64,000 bases of DNA from an uncultured Paracoccaceae bacterium (GTDB lineage Bacteria; Pseudomonadota; Alphaproteobacteria; Rhodobacterales; Rhodobacteraceae). Position numbers and translations under genes: made by a program. Shown in pieces: positions 46,607 to 56,515 of this stretch (position 1 is the stretch's first letter; each line of letters begins with the position of its first letter). The notes under the pieces were generated by a model, which made no database searches, was not told the origin of the DNA, and was given only the letters and a program-made list of their open reading frames with translations. Location: assembly GCA_951812615.1 (NCBI GenBank), contig CATOSU010000005.1, forward strand, positions 124,001 to 188,000, written 5' to 3'.

Positions 46607-47443
46607 CTATTTCACGGCACCGAAGGTCAAGCCCTGGACCAGTTGTTTCTGACAGAACCAGCCCAGTACGATGATTGGTCCCACGGCTGCGGTCGACACC
46701 GCCGAGAGGCGTCCGAAGAACAGGCCTTCGGGGGCCCGGTTGCCTTCGATGAGTTTGGACAGGGTGGCCGCGTCGGTGGTGGTGAGGCGGACGGTCCAGT
46801 AGGCTTCGTTCCAGCAGAAGATGAAGCACAGCAGGGCGGTCGAGGCGATGCCGCCCCAGGCCAGCGGCACGAGGATTTCCCTGATCTCGCCCCAGGTGTT
46901 GACCCCGTCCATCTTGCCGGCCTCGATGATGTCCTTCGGGATCTCCTTGAAGTAGGTGAACAGCATCCAGACCACGATCGGCAGGTTGATCAGGCTGAGC
47001 ACCAGGATGATCAGGAAATGGGTGTCGAAGATGCCGAGGAAGTTCTTGGTGATAAAGGTCATCGGGTAGAGCACTGCCGCGGCCGGCAGCATCTTGGTCG
47101 ACAACATCCACATCAGCACGTCCTTGGTCGACCGGCTCGGGTTGAAGGCCATCGCGTAGGCGGAGGGAATGCCGACAAAGAGCGTGAAGACCGTGGCGAA
47201 GACCGAGCAGATCACCGAGTTGGCGGCGAACCGCCAGTAATCGTAGTTCTCGGTCATGTTCAGGTAGTTCTCCAGCGTCGGCGTGAAGAAGAACAGGAAC
47301 TCGGGTTTGACCGCGTCCGCGTCCGTCTTGAAGCTGGTCAGAACCATCCAGAAGATCGGAAAGAAGAACAGCAACCCAACAGCCCAGGCCGCGATCGGCC
47401 ATGCGATTTTGGAGAAGCGGGAGGTTTGTGCGACAATAGCCAT
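46607..47443 (-). CDS. smoG: polyol ABC transporter permease (SmoG-type)
   Basis: 278 residues, MalG-like permease with six predicted helices and the EAA loop ([26 protein letters not shown]) that contacts the ATPase. It lies between smoF and smoK in the polyol operon and begins with [15 protein letters not shown]. Confidence 0.92.
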   Translation of the reverse strand: MAIVAQTSRFSKIAWPIAAWAVGLLFFFPIFWMVLTSFKTDADAVKPEFLFFFTPTLENYLNMTENYDYWRFAANSVICSVFATVFTLFVGIPSAYAMAFNPSRSTKDVLMWMLSTKMLPAAAVLYPMTFITKNFLGIFDTHFLIILVLSLINLPIVVWMLFTYFKEIPKDIIEAGKMDGVNTWGEIREILVPLAWGGIASTALLCFIFCWNEAYWTVRLTTTDAATLSKLIEGNRAPEGLFFGRLSAVSTAAVGPIIVLGWFCQKQLVQGLTFGAVK

Positions 47444-47453
47444 GATCGTTCCC

Positions 47454-48392
47454 TTATTCCATCAGGGTCTTGCCGATCATGCGCAGCAGGAAGATGGCTA
47501 CGATGTTGGCAAGAATGACTGCAAAGATACCGGTGGCGCTGGCGGCACCGATGTTGTTGTTGGCAAATTCACCGATCAGGTAGGGCAGGTTCTTGTTGCC
47601 GTTCCCGCGGCTGACGATTTCGATTTCCGCATAGAGCGAGAGGTGAAAGATCGCCTGGATCATCACCACGATGGCAATCGGGCGGCCCAGATGCGGCACC
47701 GTCAGAAAGCGGAACTGTGCCCAGGTGCTCGCCCCGTCCAGCACGGCGGCTTCCTTCTGCTGCTGGTCCTCGGATTGCAGCGAGGTCATGAAGATCAGCA
47801 CGGCAAAGGGTGTCCACTGCCAGGTGACCATCATGATCACCGCGTAGGCCGAGGTCTGGGTGGCGCGGAACGAGATCGGTTCGAACTCGGGCCAGAGCGA
47901 GAAGAACCAGCCGATCAGCGGCGCGTCGCGCAGTGAGGCGGCCAGATCGTTGAGCCCGTTCACGGCAAGCCCCTGCAGGCCCAGAACCGGGTCAAGCAGC
48001 ATGTTGATCCACAAGACCCCGTTCACCGCCGGCATGACGAAGAAGGGCGAGATCAGCAGAACCCGCACGATGCCGCGCCCGGGGAAGGTCCGGTTGACCA
48101 GCACCGCGATCAGGACGCCGAGGATGACGGTCAGGATCAGGATGCTGCAGACGATGAACAGGCTGTTCTGGATCGCGAACAGGAAGTCCTTGGATTTAAG
48201 AACAAATTCGTAGTTACCAAAGCCGCGCCAGTTGGAAAGAGAGGGGGTTGTCCACTCGGGACGGCGCAGGTTGTTGAGGACGTACCGGATGAACGAGAAG
48301 TACAGCGTCATCGAAAGTGGTACGAGCATCCATATCAGAAGCAGCACGACGGCTGGGGTCTGCAGGAGGCGAGGGAGTGTTCTGTCGGACAT
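47454..48392 (-). CDS. smoF: polyol ABC transporter permease (SmoF-type)
   Basis: 312 residues, MalF-like permease with about six helices and the EAA-type loop (EAAVLDGASTWAQFRFLTVPHL). It is first of the two permease genes after smoE, with 10 bases to smoG. Confidence 0.92.
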   Translation of the reverse strand: MSDRTLPRLLQTPAVVLLLIWMLVPLSMTLYFSFIRYVLNNLRRPEWTTPSLSNWRGFGNYEFVLKSKDFLFAIQNSLFIVCSILILTVILGVLIAVLVNRTFPGRGIVRVLLISPFFVMPAVNGVLWINMLLDPVLGLQGLAVNGLNDLAASLRDAPLIGWFFSLWPEFEPISFRATQTSAYAVIMMVTWQWTPFAVLIFMTSLQSEDQQQKEAAVLDGASTWAQFRFLTVPHLGRPIAIVVMIQAIFHLSLYAEIEIVSRGNGNKNLPYLIGEFANNNIGAASATGIFAVILANIVAIFLLRMIGKTLME

Positions 48393-48556
48393 AACTCTAT
48401 TTCCCCGTCAAAGTGAAGGTTGGACGACGCATCTTGGAAATTTTGATGGTTCGTAGTCTAGGCCGGACCTGTGACTGAGCGATCTGCCTGTCGCGGTGGC
48501 GGCCTTTGTCGGGGCGGAGGCCCGGCTGTTGCCGGACCCCTGCGGGGGAGAGCTGC

Positions 48557-49840
48557 TTAGTAGTAGCCGGCTTCCTGCATGATCGAGTCTGCTGCGGACT
48601 GCGCGGCAGCCAGGGCATCCTCAACCGATTTGGCACCGGACAGGGCCGCGGCCATTTCCTGGGCAACCGCCGAGCCGACTTCCGGGAACTCCGGGATGGC
48701 GGCGAACTGAACACCAACGTAAGGCTTCAGGTCGGTCGCTTCGGGCGCCGCGCTTTCGATCGCGGCCAGTTCGGCCGATGCAAAGCGGGCCGCGGCCTGG
48801 AACTCGGGGATCGCGTAGGTGGATGCGCGCTGACCGGTCGGAACCTTGGCCCAGCCGAAGTCCGGATGTGCGCCAACCGCCTGAACATAGTCCTTCGACG
48901 TCGCCCATGCGATGAAGTCGGCAGCCGCCCCGGCATTCGGCGATCCCGCGGGGATGGCCATGGCCCAGGCCCACAGCCAGTTCGCACCAACCGGGTTGCC
49001 GGCATTCGGCGACTGGGCGTATTCAACACCGTCAACGGTCAGGAACGAGGCCGCGATGGTCGCGTCGATCCACAGGCCGCACTTGCCTTCGTTGTAAAGC
49101 GCCAGGATCTCGTTGAACGAGTTGCCTTCCGACCCCGGAGGTCCGTAGCTGCCCAGCAGGTCAACATAGAAGTTGATCGCCGCGTTCCATTCGTCGCTGT
49201 CGAGCTGCGGTTTGTAATCCGCGTCGAACCAGGCGCCACCGAACGAGTTCACGACGGTCGTGATGAACGCCATGTTGTCGCCCCAGCCCGGCTTGCCGCG
49301 CAGGCAGGCGCCGTAAACGCCGTTGTCGGGGTCGTGCATCGCCGCAGCGGCCGCCCTGACATTGTCCCAGCTGTCATTGTCGGCAATCGCAACACCGGCC
49401 GCATCGGCCAGATCCTTGCGGTACATGACCATCGAGCTCTCGCCGTAGAACGGGGCCGCGTAAAGCTGACCCTCGTAGGACAGGCCGTTGCGCATCGCCG
49501 GCAGAATATCGTCAACATCGTAATCGGCCCCGAAATCCAGCGGCTCGATCCAGCCGGCCTGACCCCAGATCGGGGCTTCCTGCATGCCGATGTTGATAAT
49601 GTCATACTGACCACCACCGGTTGCCGTGTCCGACTGTACCTGCTCGCGCAGAACACCCTCCTCCAGCGAAACCCACTTCAGCTCAACACCGGTCTTCGCC
49701 GTGTAAGCCTCCGCAACCTTCTGCATGTTGATCATGTGACCATTGTTCACAATCGCAATCGTCAGCGACTCCGACGCAGACACAAATCCCGCCGCCATCG
49801 CAATGACACTTGCCGCTCCGAGCGTTTTCTTGAGAGACAT
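48557..49840 (-). CDS. smoE: polyol ABC transporter substrate-binding protein
   Basis: 427 residues of the extracellular solute-binding family 1 with a signal peptide of about 22 residues (LGAASVIAMAAGFVSA). The body carries AEAYTAKTGVELKWVSLEEGVL and QYDIINIGMQEAPIWGQAGW. The GGAGG site sits before the ATG. It is the first gene of the leftward operon and binds sorbitol/mannitol by homology to SmoE. Confidence 0.92.
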   Translation of the reverse strand: MSLKKTLGAASVIAMAAGFVSASESLTIAIVNNGHMINMQKVAEAYTAKTGVELKWVSLEEGVLREQVQSDTATGGGQYDIINIGMQEAPIWGQAGWIEPLDFGADYDVDDILPAMRNGLSYEGQLYAAPFYGESSMVMYRKDLADAAGVAIADNDSWDNVRAAAAAMHDPDNGVYGACLRGKPGWGDNMAFITTVVNSFGGAWFDADYKPQLDSDEWNAAINFYVDLLGSYGPPGSEGNSFNEILALYNEGKCGLWIDATIAASFLTVDGVEYAQSPNAGNPVGANWLWAWAMAIPAGSPNAGAAADFIAWATSKDYVQAVGAHPDFGWAKVPTGQRASTYAIPEFQAAARFASAELAAIESAAPEATDLKPYVGVQFAAIPEFPEVGSAVAQEMAAALSGAKSVEDALAAAQSAADSIMQEAGYY

Positions 49841-49909
49841 CCAGTTTCCTCCATATCAGGATGATGGAGGAACTCTATCGAGTAATCTAACGTCTGGTCA
49901 ATCTAAAAA

Positions 49910-49920
49910 TTTACACGCGT
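49910..49920 (-). promoter_or_regulatory. putative LacI-type operator upstream of smoE
   Basis: Read on the minus strand, the site is ACGCGTGTAAA; the same core, ACGCGTGCAAA, occurs at 51012-51022 before the lacI gene. It sits about 70 bases before the smoE start in the 115-bp gap between lacI and smoE. The shared site suggests that the LacI-family protein controls the operon and itself. This is inference. Confidence 0.5.
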
Positions 49921-49955
49921 TAAGAAATCATGTGAAAATGTTTAGTGACAGTACT

Positions 49956-50987
49956 TTAGGCGGAATCCCTCATGACGAGCTTGCCGTCGAACAGGGTTTC
50001 CTCGCGTATTGAGGGGCGTTGGTCGGTGTCCAGAATCCCGAACAATGTGTTTACTGCGCGATTCGCGATCGCCGCGTAATCCTGCGCGATCGTGGTGAGC
50101 GACGGGCATGTGTATCGCGCGAACGGATGGTCATCATGGCCGGCAATCCGCAATTCACAGCCCTCGCCAAGTCCGACCCGCTTGCCCTGTCGATAGGCCG
50201 CCGACAGCATACCGATGGCCAAGCGGTCGTTGCTGCACAGCACGGTGTCAGTCCTGAATGCACGCTCCGAAAGAAATCGGCCGCCTTCGGCGCTGCCGAT
50301 GTCCTCAAAATTCCAGCCATCGCCTTCGGCCCGGTAGATATGTGGCGTGTGGCCATGGCGTGCCATACTTTCCAGATAGGCCTGTCTGCGCTTGTTGGCA
50401 TTGGGGTTGGTCGGGCTTTTCATTTCAAAAAAGCAGGGCGGCTCGCCACTGCGGCACAGGTATTCGACAATCAGGTCAACGCTTTGAAAGTTATTGGTTC
50501 CTACGAAAGCTTCGCACGTGCCTTCTACATTGGCGTCGAACAACACGACGGGGACATCCCTGTTAAAACTTTCGATGTCTTTCTGGTCGGATACCCGGCC
50601 GAAAGGGGCCAGAAGAACGCCGGCAGGCTTGAGCGAACGCAGACTTTCCAGGTTGTCACGCTCCAAAGCCGGGTTACCGTGTGAACTGAGGAGGATCGGG
50701 CTGTAGCCGGCTGAAATACAGGCCAGTTCCACCTTGCTGCCGATTTCCGAGAAGAACGGGTCTGCCAGATTGGGCACCACGATCCCGATATTCTTGGTGC
50801 GGGCCCTGTTCTGGTTCACGGCGAATACGTTCGGCCTGTAGTCGTATTGCTCCAGAGCCGTCTCGATCCGTTGGCGTGTGGACCGGCGCACACTGCCGGG
50901 GTCGTTGAAATACTTCGACAGGGTCGGGCGCGAGATGCCACTGACAGCGGCGAATTCTTCCATGTTGCGGATTTTCTGCTGTGCCAT
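49956..50987 (-). CDS. LacI-family regulator of polyol genes
   Basis: 343 residues: LacI helix-turn-helix at the N-terminus (EFAAVSGISRPTLSKYFNDPGSVRRSTRQRIETALEQYDYRPN) and a periplasmic-binding-type sugar-sensing domain (NIGIVVPNLADPFFSEIG through the C-terminal dimer part). It is upstream of smoE on the same strand and likely represses the smo operon until a polyol or fructose-type inducer binds. Confidence 0.9.
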   Translation of the reverse strand: MAQQKIRNMEEFAAVSGISRPTLSKYFNDPGSVRRSTRQRIETALEQYDYRPNVFAVNQNRARTKNIGIVVPNLADPFFSEIGSKVELACISAGYSPILLSSHGNPALERDNLESLRSLKPAGVLLAPFGRVSDQKDIESFNRDVPVVLFDANVEGTCEAFVGTNNFQSVDLIVEYLCRSGEPPCFFEMKSPTNPNANKRRQAYLESMARHGHTPHIYRAEGDGWNFEDIGSAEGGRFLSERAFRTDTVLCSNDRLAIGMLSAAYRQGKRVGLGEGCELRIAGHDDHPFARYTCPSLTTIAQDYAAIANRAVNTLFGILDTDQRPSIREETLFDGKLVMRDSA

Positions 50988-51364
50988 TTTCCTTGAAATT
51001 TCCGTTACGCTACGCGTGCAAACTTTTAATTAAGTATGCGCAAACTTCGGAAAGATCAAAGAAAGTCTTTCGACAGGCGGAAGTGTGTTCGGATTTTGCC
51101 AGGCGCAATTTCGCAGGGTATGTCAGCATCCGCCGTCAGGTTGCCAGCTGCGAAATGCACCAAGACGCGGGCCCAGCTCGGGGCCAATCCTTGCACGCGA
51201 CCACGCCAGGACCGTCCTGACGATTGTGGTGACGATCCTCGATGCCGCAAAGACAAGCGTCGTTTCCGGCCGGGTCCCGTGTGGCCGACATAGGTCAGAG
51301 CGTCGCCGAGATCTGCCAAGGTCGCGCAGATATCGCGGTTGCCTACGCGCCTGTTCGGGTGGTG
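50988..51364. other. non-coding gap upstream of lacI
   Basis: 377 bases between lacI and the kinase gene. A motif ACGCGTGCAAA at 51012-51022 and a related ATGCGCAAA at 51036-51044 lie just upstream of lacI. The rest is GC-rich with no supported gene. Confidence 0.45.
51012..51022 (+). promoter_or_regulatory. putative LacI-type operator upstream of lacI
   Basis: ACGCGTGCAAA, the same core as at 49910-49920 (minus strand), lies 25 bases before the lacI start. It fits autoregulation by the LacI protein. It is based only on the shared sequence. Confidence 0.45.
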
Positions 51365-52291
51365 TCAGAGTTCTCCGGCCCAAGGTGGGTTGGCGCCGGC
51401 ACGGGAGACAGTGATTGCGGCGACGCGGGCTCCATGCGCGAGTGCAGCGCGCAGGGTTTCGGTCGAGAGATCGGCCAGACCGGGTTTGTGCAGAACGCCC
51501 AGTTCGGAAAGCTTCGCAAGCACGCCGGCGTTGAACGTGTCGCCGGCGCCAACCGTGTCTGTGATTTCAGCTTTTTGAGCCGGAACCTGCACCTCTTCAC
51601 CGCTGGCAAGAAATCCGGTGGCGCCCTCACCGCCGCGCGTGAGAATGATCATTGACGGTCCATTTTCCAGCAACGTTTCGACTTTCTCCCGCAACGACAG
51701 CGGAGAAGGCAGAATCCAGTTCAGGTCTTCGTCCGAAACCTTGACGATATCCGACAGGGCGAGCATCCGGTTCAGACGGGCCCGGTAGCGATCTATGTCA
51801 CGAATGAAGCCGGGGCGGATATTCGGATCCAGCATCACCGCCCGCTTGCCGCCCTCGCGTTCAAGAATGGCTGCATAGGTGTCGGCGCCCGGCTCGCAAG
51901 CGAGGCTGATTCCACCGAAGTAGAGCGCGGTCACCTCTTCAGGCAGCAAGGGCACGTCGGTAAGAGCCAACATCCGCCAGGCCGAGTTTTCGTCGTAAAA
52001 ATCATAGGTGGCATGCCCATCAACGAGGCGGACGAAGGCAAGTGTTGTCGGGCGGTCCGAGGTGATCACGTGCGATACGTCGACGTGGCTGGCCTTGAGC
52101 CCTTCGACCAGCTGCTGTCCGAACATGTCCTGAGACAGACCGGTCAGCATTCCAGTTTGGACACCGAGACGCCCAAGAGCAATCGCCGTGTTGAAAATCG
52201 CTCCGCCGGAATGCGGCACAAAGCCGTCCGGGCCTGATTTGGTCGGCGACGGGATCATGTCGATCAGTGCTTCTCCACAGCAGAGTATCAT
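51365..52291 (-). CDS. PfkB-family sugar kinase (probable fructokinase)
   Basis: 308 residues with the PfkB marks: the N-terminal GGAIFNTAIALGRLG, and TVGAGDTFNAGVL with the catalytic Asp. In this setting it most likely phosphorylates fructose made by SmoS and MtlK; the R. sphaeroides polyol cluster similarly carries mtlZ fructokinase. The kinase lies 3 bases after the ROK regulator gene on the same strand. Confidence 0.85.
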   Translation of the reverse strand: MILCCGEALIDMIPSPTKSGPDGFVPHSGGAIFNTAIALGRLGVQTGMLTGLSQDMFGQQLVEGLKASHVDVSHVITSDRPTTLAFVRLVDGHATYDFYDENSAWRMLALTDVPLLPEEVTALYFGGISLACEPGADTYAAILEREGGKRAVMLDPNIRPGFIRDIDRYRARLNRMLALSDIVKVSDEDLNWILPSPLSLREKVETLLENGPSMIILTRGGEGATGFLASGEEVQVPAQKAEITDTVGAGDTFNAGVLAKLSELGVLHKPGLADLSTETLRAALAHGARVAAITVSRAGANPPWAGEL

Positions 52292-52294
52292 GTG

Positions 52295-53521
52295 TTAACC
52301 CTTCAAAAATGCCTTGCGGTCCACCAGGAACCGTTCAGAAAGTGGCAGGCTCGCCGCGCCCAGAGATCTGGCGTTGCTGCCGATGGTGCCTTCCTGGATC
52401 TCCGGGAATTCGACCCCCGGGACTGAAATGTCGTTCAGTCGCAGTTTCGTGCGCCGGACAAGTTCCGCCCGTACCTCGGTCGGCATCCAGCCATCGATCA
52501 GGACGCATTGGAAATCGATCAGGCAGGTGGATGCCAGTACGGCTTGGGCCAGCCCGTTGGCGGCCTGATCCAGCCAGCTGTTCAGGATGTGCGGGGGCAG
52601 CAGCCAATGATCCGGGTCGGCCCAGATTGCGTCGCGATCAAGGTCATGTTCCAGCAACATTGATTCAAGAGTTTCCAGAGAAGCGACATCCACCAATTGG
52701 CGCAGTTTGCCGGTTTCGCTAACGATCGGCATCGAGCCAAGCGCCGCGGCGTTGCCGGTTTTGCCTGTGTAGAGCGTTTTGTCGAGCACGAGGCCGCCGC
52801 CGGCAAAAAAGCCAATGAAGAAATACAGGAAGTCCCGTGGTGTGTCCTGTTGCCCGAAGACAAGCTCTGCACCACATGCCGCAGAGGCATCGTTGCACAG
52901 GAATACAGGAATATCCCAGGATCTGCCGATCTCGCTCGCGATGTCCCGGTTGCGCCAGTCCGCGAGTTCGGTTGCAGCGTTATCCCTTTGGTCGGCCCAG
53001 TCCCACAGGCGGAAGGGAAGGGCGATACCCAGCCCCGCGATCCGAGCTCCGTGGGCCTCGGGCAATTGTTCAAAGACACGACTGATGGCTTGGTTCGCAA
53101 AGGTCAGGATTCCACCGGGTGTTGGTAGGCGATACGCAAGCTGGGTGCAGAGACGGATCTTGCCCAGAAAGTCGATCAGGACAAGCTCCGCGCTTTGGCG
53201 CCCGACCTTGAGCCCAAGGAAGAACGCGCCATCCTGATTCAGGCCCATCGGAACGGAAGGTTGCCCGACCCGACCGCGCACCGGCTCTCCTTTTCTTAGC
53301 AGACCTTCTTTTTCGAGCGCCCGCATGATGACCGAAACTGTCTGGGCAGAGAGACCGGTCATTCGCGCGATCTCGGCTTTCGGCATCGGGCCGGATTGCC
53401 TGATCAGCGAGAGAACCAAACGCTCGTTATAGGCGCGCACCCCGCTCTGATTCGAACCGCGGGCAGCCGTGCTGACCTTGCGGGTCTCCTCAGTATCTGT
53501 GGTGCGGGCGGCGCTTTGCAT
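52295..53521 (-). CDS. ROK-family transcriptional regulator lacking the zinc motif
   Basis: 408 residues. An N-terminal winged helix (PKAEIARMTGLSAQTVSVIMRAL) precedes a sugar-kinase-fold domain. It retains the nucleotide/sugar Asp-type NDASAAC, but the CxCGxxGCxE zinc motif that follows the MPxxx segment in many ROK proteins is replaced by GSMPIVSETGKLRQLVDVASLETLE. It is a regulator rather than a kinase, and is co-transcribed with the PfkB gene. It may sense sugar or sugar phosphate. Confidence 0.85.
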   Translation of the reverse strand: MQSAARTTDTEETRKVSTAARGSNQSGVRAYNERLVLSLIRQSGPMPKAEIARMTGLSAQTVSVIMRALEKEGLLRKGEPVRGRVGQPSVPMGLNQDGAFFLGLKVGRQSAELVLIDFLGKIRLCTQLAYRLPTPGGILTFANQAISRVFEQLPEAHGARIAGLGIALPFRLWDWADQRDNAATELADWRNRDIASEIGRSWDIPVFLCNDASAACGAELVFGQQDTPRDFLYFFIGFFAGGGLVLDKTLYTGKTGNAAALGSMPIVSETGKLRQLVDVASLETLESMLLEHDLDRDAIWADPDHWLLPPHILNSWLDQAANGLAQAVLASTCLIDFQCVLIDGWMPTEVRAELVRRTKLRLNDISVPGVEFPEIQEGTIGSNARSLGAASLPLSERFLVDRKAFLKG

Positions 53522-53804
53522 GCTGTGTCCTGTTGGCTGTTCTGCGGGTCACAATCTTATATTTCCGGTGGCAGGTCAATAAATAAATAAACATGATTTA
53601 ATAATTGACAACAGGGGTCCAAATCGGGTTTCTAAGGCGCAGGGGCCCGGAATCGGGTTCTTTCGGCGCATGTCGGATTGGCGCATGTCACGGGTCTTGC
53701 TCATGGATGCGTTCGGGATGGGTCGACCACGCGTGTCGCCTTGCAGGGTTGGCGCAATCATCATCGCCCGGAACGGATTGGCCGTTTGGATACTGGAGAT
53801 AACC
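53522..53804. promoter_or_regulatory. divergent promoter region of ROK and glgC genes
   Basis: 283 bases between divergent transcription units. It contains a very AT-rich stretch at 53577-53605 (AATAAATAAATAAACATGAT onward) with TTGACA at about 53604-53609, a candidate -35. The stretch is a plausible ROK binding site and promoter. No gene is seen here. Confidence 0.45.
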
Positions 53805-55067
53805 ATGGAAAATGTTTCCACACATAGACTGGCGCGTGAGACGATGGCGTTCGTTCTAGCCGGTGGTCGCGGCAGTCGTCTGAAAGAGCTGACCGATATC
53901 CGCGCCAAGCCGGCCGTGTATTTTGGCGGCAAGGCGCGGATCATCGATTTCGCCCTGTCCAACGCCGTCAATTCCGGCATTCGTCGTATCGGGGTCGCAA
54001 CCCAATACAAGGCCCACAGCCTGATCAGACACCTGCAACGCGGCTGGAGCTTCTTCCGGGCTGAACGGAATGAATCGCTTGATATCCTGCCTGCATCTCA
54101 GCGCGTAGACGAAGGGCATTGGTATCTTGGAACCGCAGATGCGGTGACGCAGAACATCGACATCATCGAAGGCTATGCGCCGAAGTACATTCTGATCCTT
54201 GCGGGTGACCATATCTACAAGCAGGATTACTCGCTGATGCTGAAACAGCATGTAGAGACCGGGGCCGACGTTACCGTGGGCTGCATCGAGGTGCCGCGAA
54301 AGGATGCCAGCGCCTTTGGTGTAATGGCGGTGGACGAAGAAGACCGGATTCTGGAGTTCGTTGAAAAACCGTCCAACCCGCCGCAAATGCCGGGCGATCC
54401 TGAGCAGTCGCTGGCCAGCATGGGCATCTACGTGTTCAAGACCGACTTTCTGATCGAAATCCTTCGCAGGGACGCTGTGACGGAAGGTTCGGATCACGAT
54501 TTTGGCAAGGATATTATTCCGGCTTTGGTCAAGGCGGGCAAAGCTTTTGCCCATCCGTTTAGCCGCTCTTGTGTCACCAGCACGAAAGAGCAGAAACCCT
54601 ATTGGCGCGATGTGGGCACGATCGATGCTTTCTGGCAGGCCAATATCGACCTGACCGATTTCGAGCCCGAACTGGACCTCTACGACCAGACCTGGCCGAT
54701 CTGGACCTATGCTGAAATCACGCCACCAGCCAAGTTCATCCATGACGAAGAGGACCGGCGCGGCATGGCAGTGTCGTCGATGGTGTCGGGTGGCTGTATT
54801 ATTTCCGGATCGAAGCTCCGGGACTGTCTGTTACACACTGGGGTGCGGGCCAACTCTTATGCTGAATTGACCGGTGTTGTGGCCATGCCCTATGTCGACA
54901 TTGGCCGGGGTGCGCGTCTGAAAAACGTCGTGATCGACCGGTCGGTGAAAATTCCTGCCGGGCTTGTCGTGGGCGAAGACCCGAAACTTGACGGTCAGAG
55001 GTTTCAGAGAACAGAGAACGGAATTTGTCTGATTACCCAATCCATGATCGATCGGTTGGCGCAGTGA
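53805..55067 (+). CDS. glgC: glucose-1-phosphate adenylyltransferase
   Basis: 420 residues. It makes ADP-glucose from glucose-1-phosphate and ATP for glycogen synthesis. Marks: [24 protein letters not shown] (nucleotide-binding), [33 protein letters not shown], and a C-terminal left-handed beta-helix region. The ATG at 53805 has CTGGAG upstream. The start of glgA overlaps its stop (GTGA). Confidence 0.95.
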   Translation: MENVSTHRLARETMAFVLAGGRGSRLKELTDIRAKPAVYFGGKARIIDFALSNAVNSGIRRIGVATQYKAHSLIRHLQRGWSFFRAERNESLDILPASQRVDEGHWYLGTADAVTQNIDIIEGYAPKYILILAGDHIYKQDYSLMLKQHVETGADVTVGCIEVPRKDASAFGVMAVDEEDRILEFVEKPSNPPQMPGDPEQSLASMGIYVFKTDFLIEILRRDAVTEGSDHDFGKDIIPALVKAGKAFAHPFSRSCVTSTKEQKPYWRDVGTIDAFWQANIDLTDFEPELDLYDQTWPIWTYAEITPPAKFIHDEEDRRGMAVSSMVSGGCIISGSKLRDCLLHTGVRANSYAELTGVVAMPYVDIGRGARLKNVVIDRSVKIPAGLVVGEDPKLDGQRFQRTENGICLITQSMIDRLAQ

Positions 55068-56509
55068 CATTGAAGATCCTCGCAGTCGCTTCGGAATGCG
55101 CCCCGTTTGCCAAGACCGGGGGGCTGGCGGACGTGGTAGGCGCCTTGGCCAAGGTGCTTGGCGATCATGACAGTGAATGCCGGGTATTGCTGCCGCTGTA
55201 CCGCTCGGTCGTGCATCTGGCGGAAGACGCAGACACCGTGCTCGATCTCGGACCCAGGTTCGGCGGCCCGGTTCGCATTCTTTCAAAACGGGCGGAGGGG
55301 ATCGATCTTCTTCTGATCGACGCGCCGCATCTCTATGACCGGCCGGCGCAGATTTATCTGGACGATACCGGTAGGGACTGGGTGGACAACCATCTGCGGT
55401 TCGGTCTGCTTTGCTGGGCGGGTGCTGTCATCGGTCGTGACGGGGTTGATGGATGGCGCCCGGACGTGGTGCACGCGCATGACTGGCAGGCGGGGCTTGT
55501 GCCGGTTTTCCTCAGTCAGTTTGACGAAGAGACGCCGCCTTGCGTCTTGACCATTCACAACATCGCATTTCAGGGCATTTTCCAGCCCTCGACCATGGGC
55601 GCCCTGGGCCTGAATCCCGCCGGCTTTACCCAGGACGGGTTCGAGTATTTCGGCAATATCAGCTTCCTCAAGGGTGGGCTGGTGCAGGCCGACGAGATCA
55701 CAACGGTCAGCCCGACCTATGCCCGTGAACTCATGACGTCCGAGTTCGGCATGGGGCTGGAAGGGGTATTGCGGTCACGGCGTGACGATCTGAGCGGGAT
55801 TCTGAACGGCATTGATACCGAAATCTGGGATCCGGGGTCGGATCCGGCGCTGGCGCAGACGTACACAAGCCGCACCCTGAAACGTAAAGCCGCCAACAAA
55901 AGCGCGCTGCTCGAACGCTTTGGCCTGTCGGGTGATGGAAGCGAGCCCTTGTTTTCAGTGATCAGCCGGCTGTCCGAGCAGAAGGGTCTGGATATCGCGT
56001 TGCAGGCCTTACCAGACGCGATCGAACGGGGCGCGCGCTTTGTGTTGCTGGGATCAGGCAGCGCAGAACTGGAAAAAGGGTTTGCCGAACTCGCCCAAAG
56101 ATACCCCGACCGCGTTGGCGTAGAGATCGGTTTTGACGAGGACCTCGCGCATTTGATCCAGGCGGGGGCCGACGCCACATTGGTGCCGTCGCGGTTTGAA
56201 CCCTGCGGCCTGACCCAGTTATGCGCGATGCGCTATGGCACTTTGCCTGTCGTCTCCAAGACCGGGGGGCTGGCCGATACGGTGATCGATGCCAACGAGG
56301 CCGCTCTGGCAGCGGGCTGTGCGACGGGATTTCAATTTGCCCCGGTAACGGCGGAAAAGCTGTCTGACGCGCTGAGCCGCGCGATGGACCTCTACGCGGA
56401 TCGCAGCGCGTGGCAAAAACAGATGCGAAATGCCATGAAGCATCCGGTTGGATGGGACAGTTCCGTGGCAAAGGTCGTGTCGCTTTATAGGGGCCTCGCC
56501 GGGTCGTAA
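55064..56509 (+). CDS. glgA: glycogen synthase
   Basis: 481 residues, GT5 family, ADP-glucose-dependent. The N-terminal [28 protein letters not shown] and the C-terminal [29 protein letters not shown] are all present. It elongates alpha-1,4-glucan. The GTG at 55064 overlaps the glgC stop, indicating coupling; the longer frame to 55025 is not used. Confidence 0.95.
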   Translation: MTLKILAVASECAPFAKTGGLADVVGALAKVLGDHDSECRVLLPLYRSVVHLAEDADTVLDLGPRFGGPVRILSKRAEGIDLLLIDAPHLYDRPAQIYLDDTGRDWVDNHLRFGLLCWAGAVIGRDGVDGWRPDVVHAHDWQAGLVPVFLSQFDEETPPCVLTIHNIAFQGIFQPSTMGALGLNPAGFTQDGFEYFGNISFLKGGLVQADEITTVSPTYARELMTSEFGMGLEGVLRSRRDDLSGILNGIDTEIWDPGSDPALAQTYTSRTLKRKAANKSALLERFGLSGDGSEPLFSVISRLSEQKGLDIALQALPDAIERGARFVLLGSGSAELEKGFAELAQRYPDRVGVEIGFDEDLAHLIQAGADATLVPSRFEPCGLTQLCAMRYGTLPVVSKTGGLADTVIDANEAALAAGCATGFQFAPVTAEKLSDALSRAMDLYADRSAWQKQMRNAMKHPVGWDSSVAKVVSLYRGLAGS

Positions 56510-56515
56510 GAGAAC

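Noticed and set aside
48506-49864. 452-residue open frame on the plus strand
   Set aside because: It is antisense to smoE with low-complexity arginine-rich content, as expected of a shadow frame.
50988-51364. small open frames upstream of lacI
   Set aside because: Their translations are arginine-rich and show no ribosome site or family resemblance; they look like random frames in GC-rich DNA.
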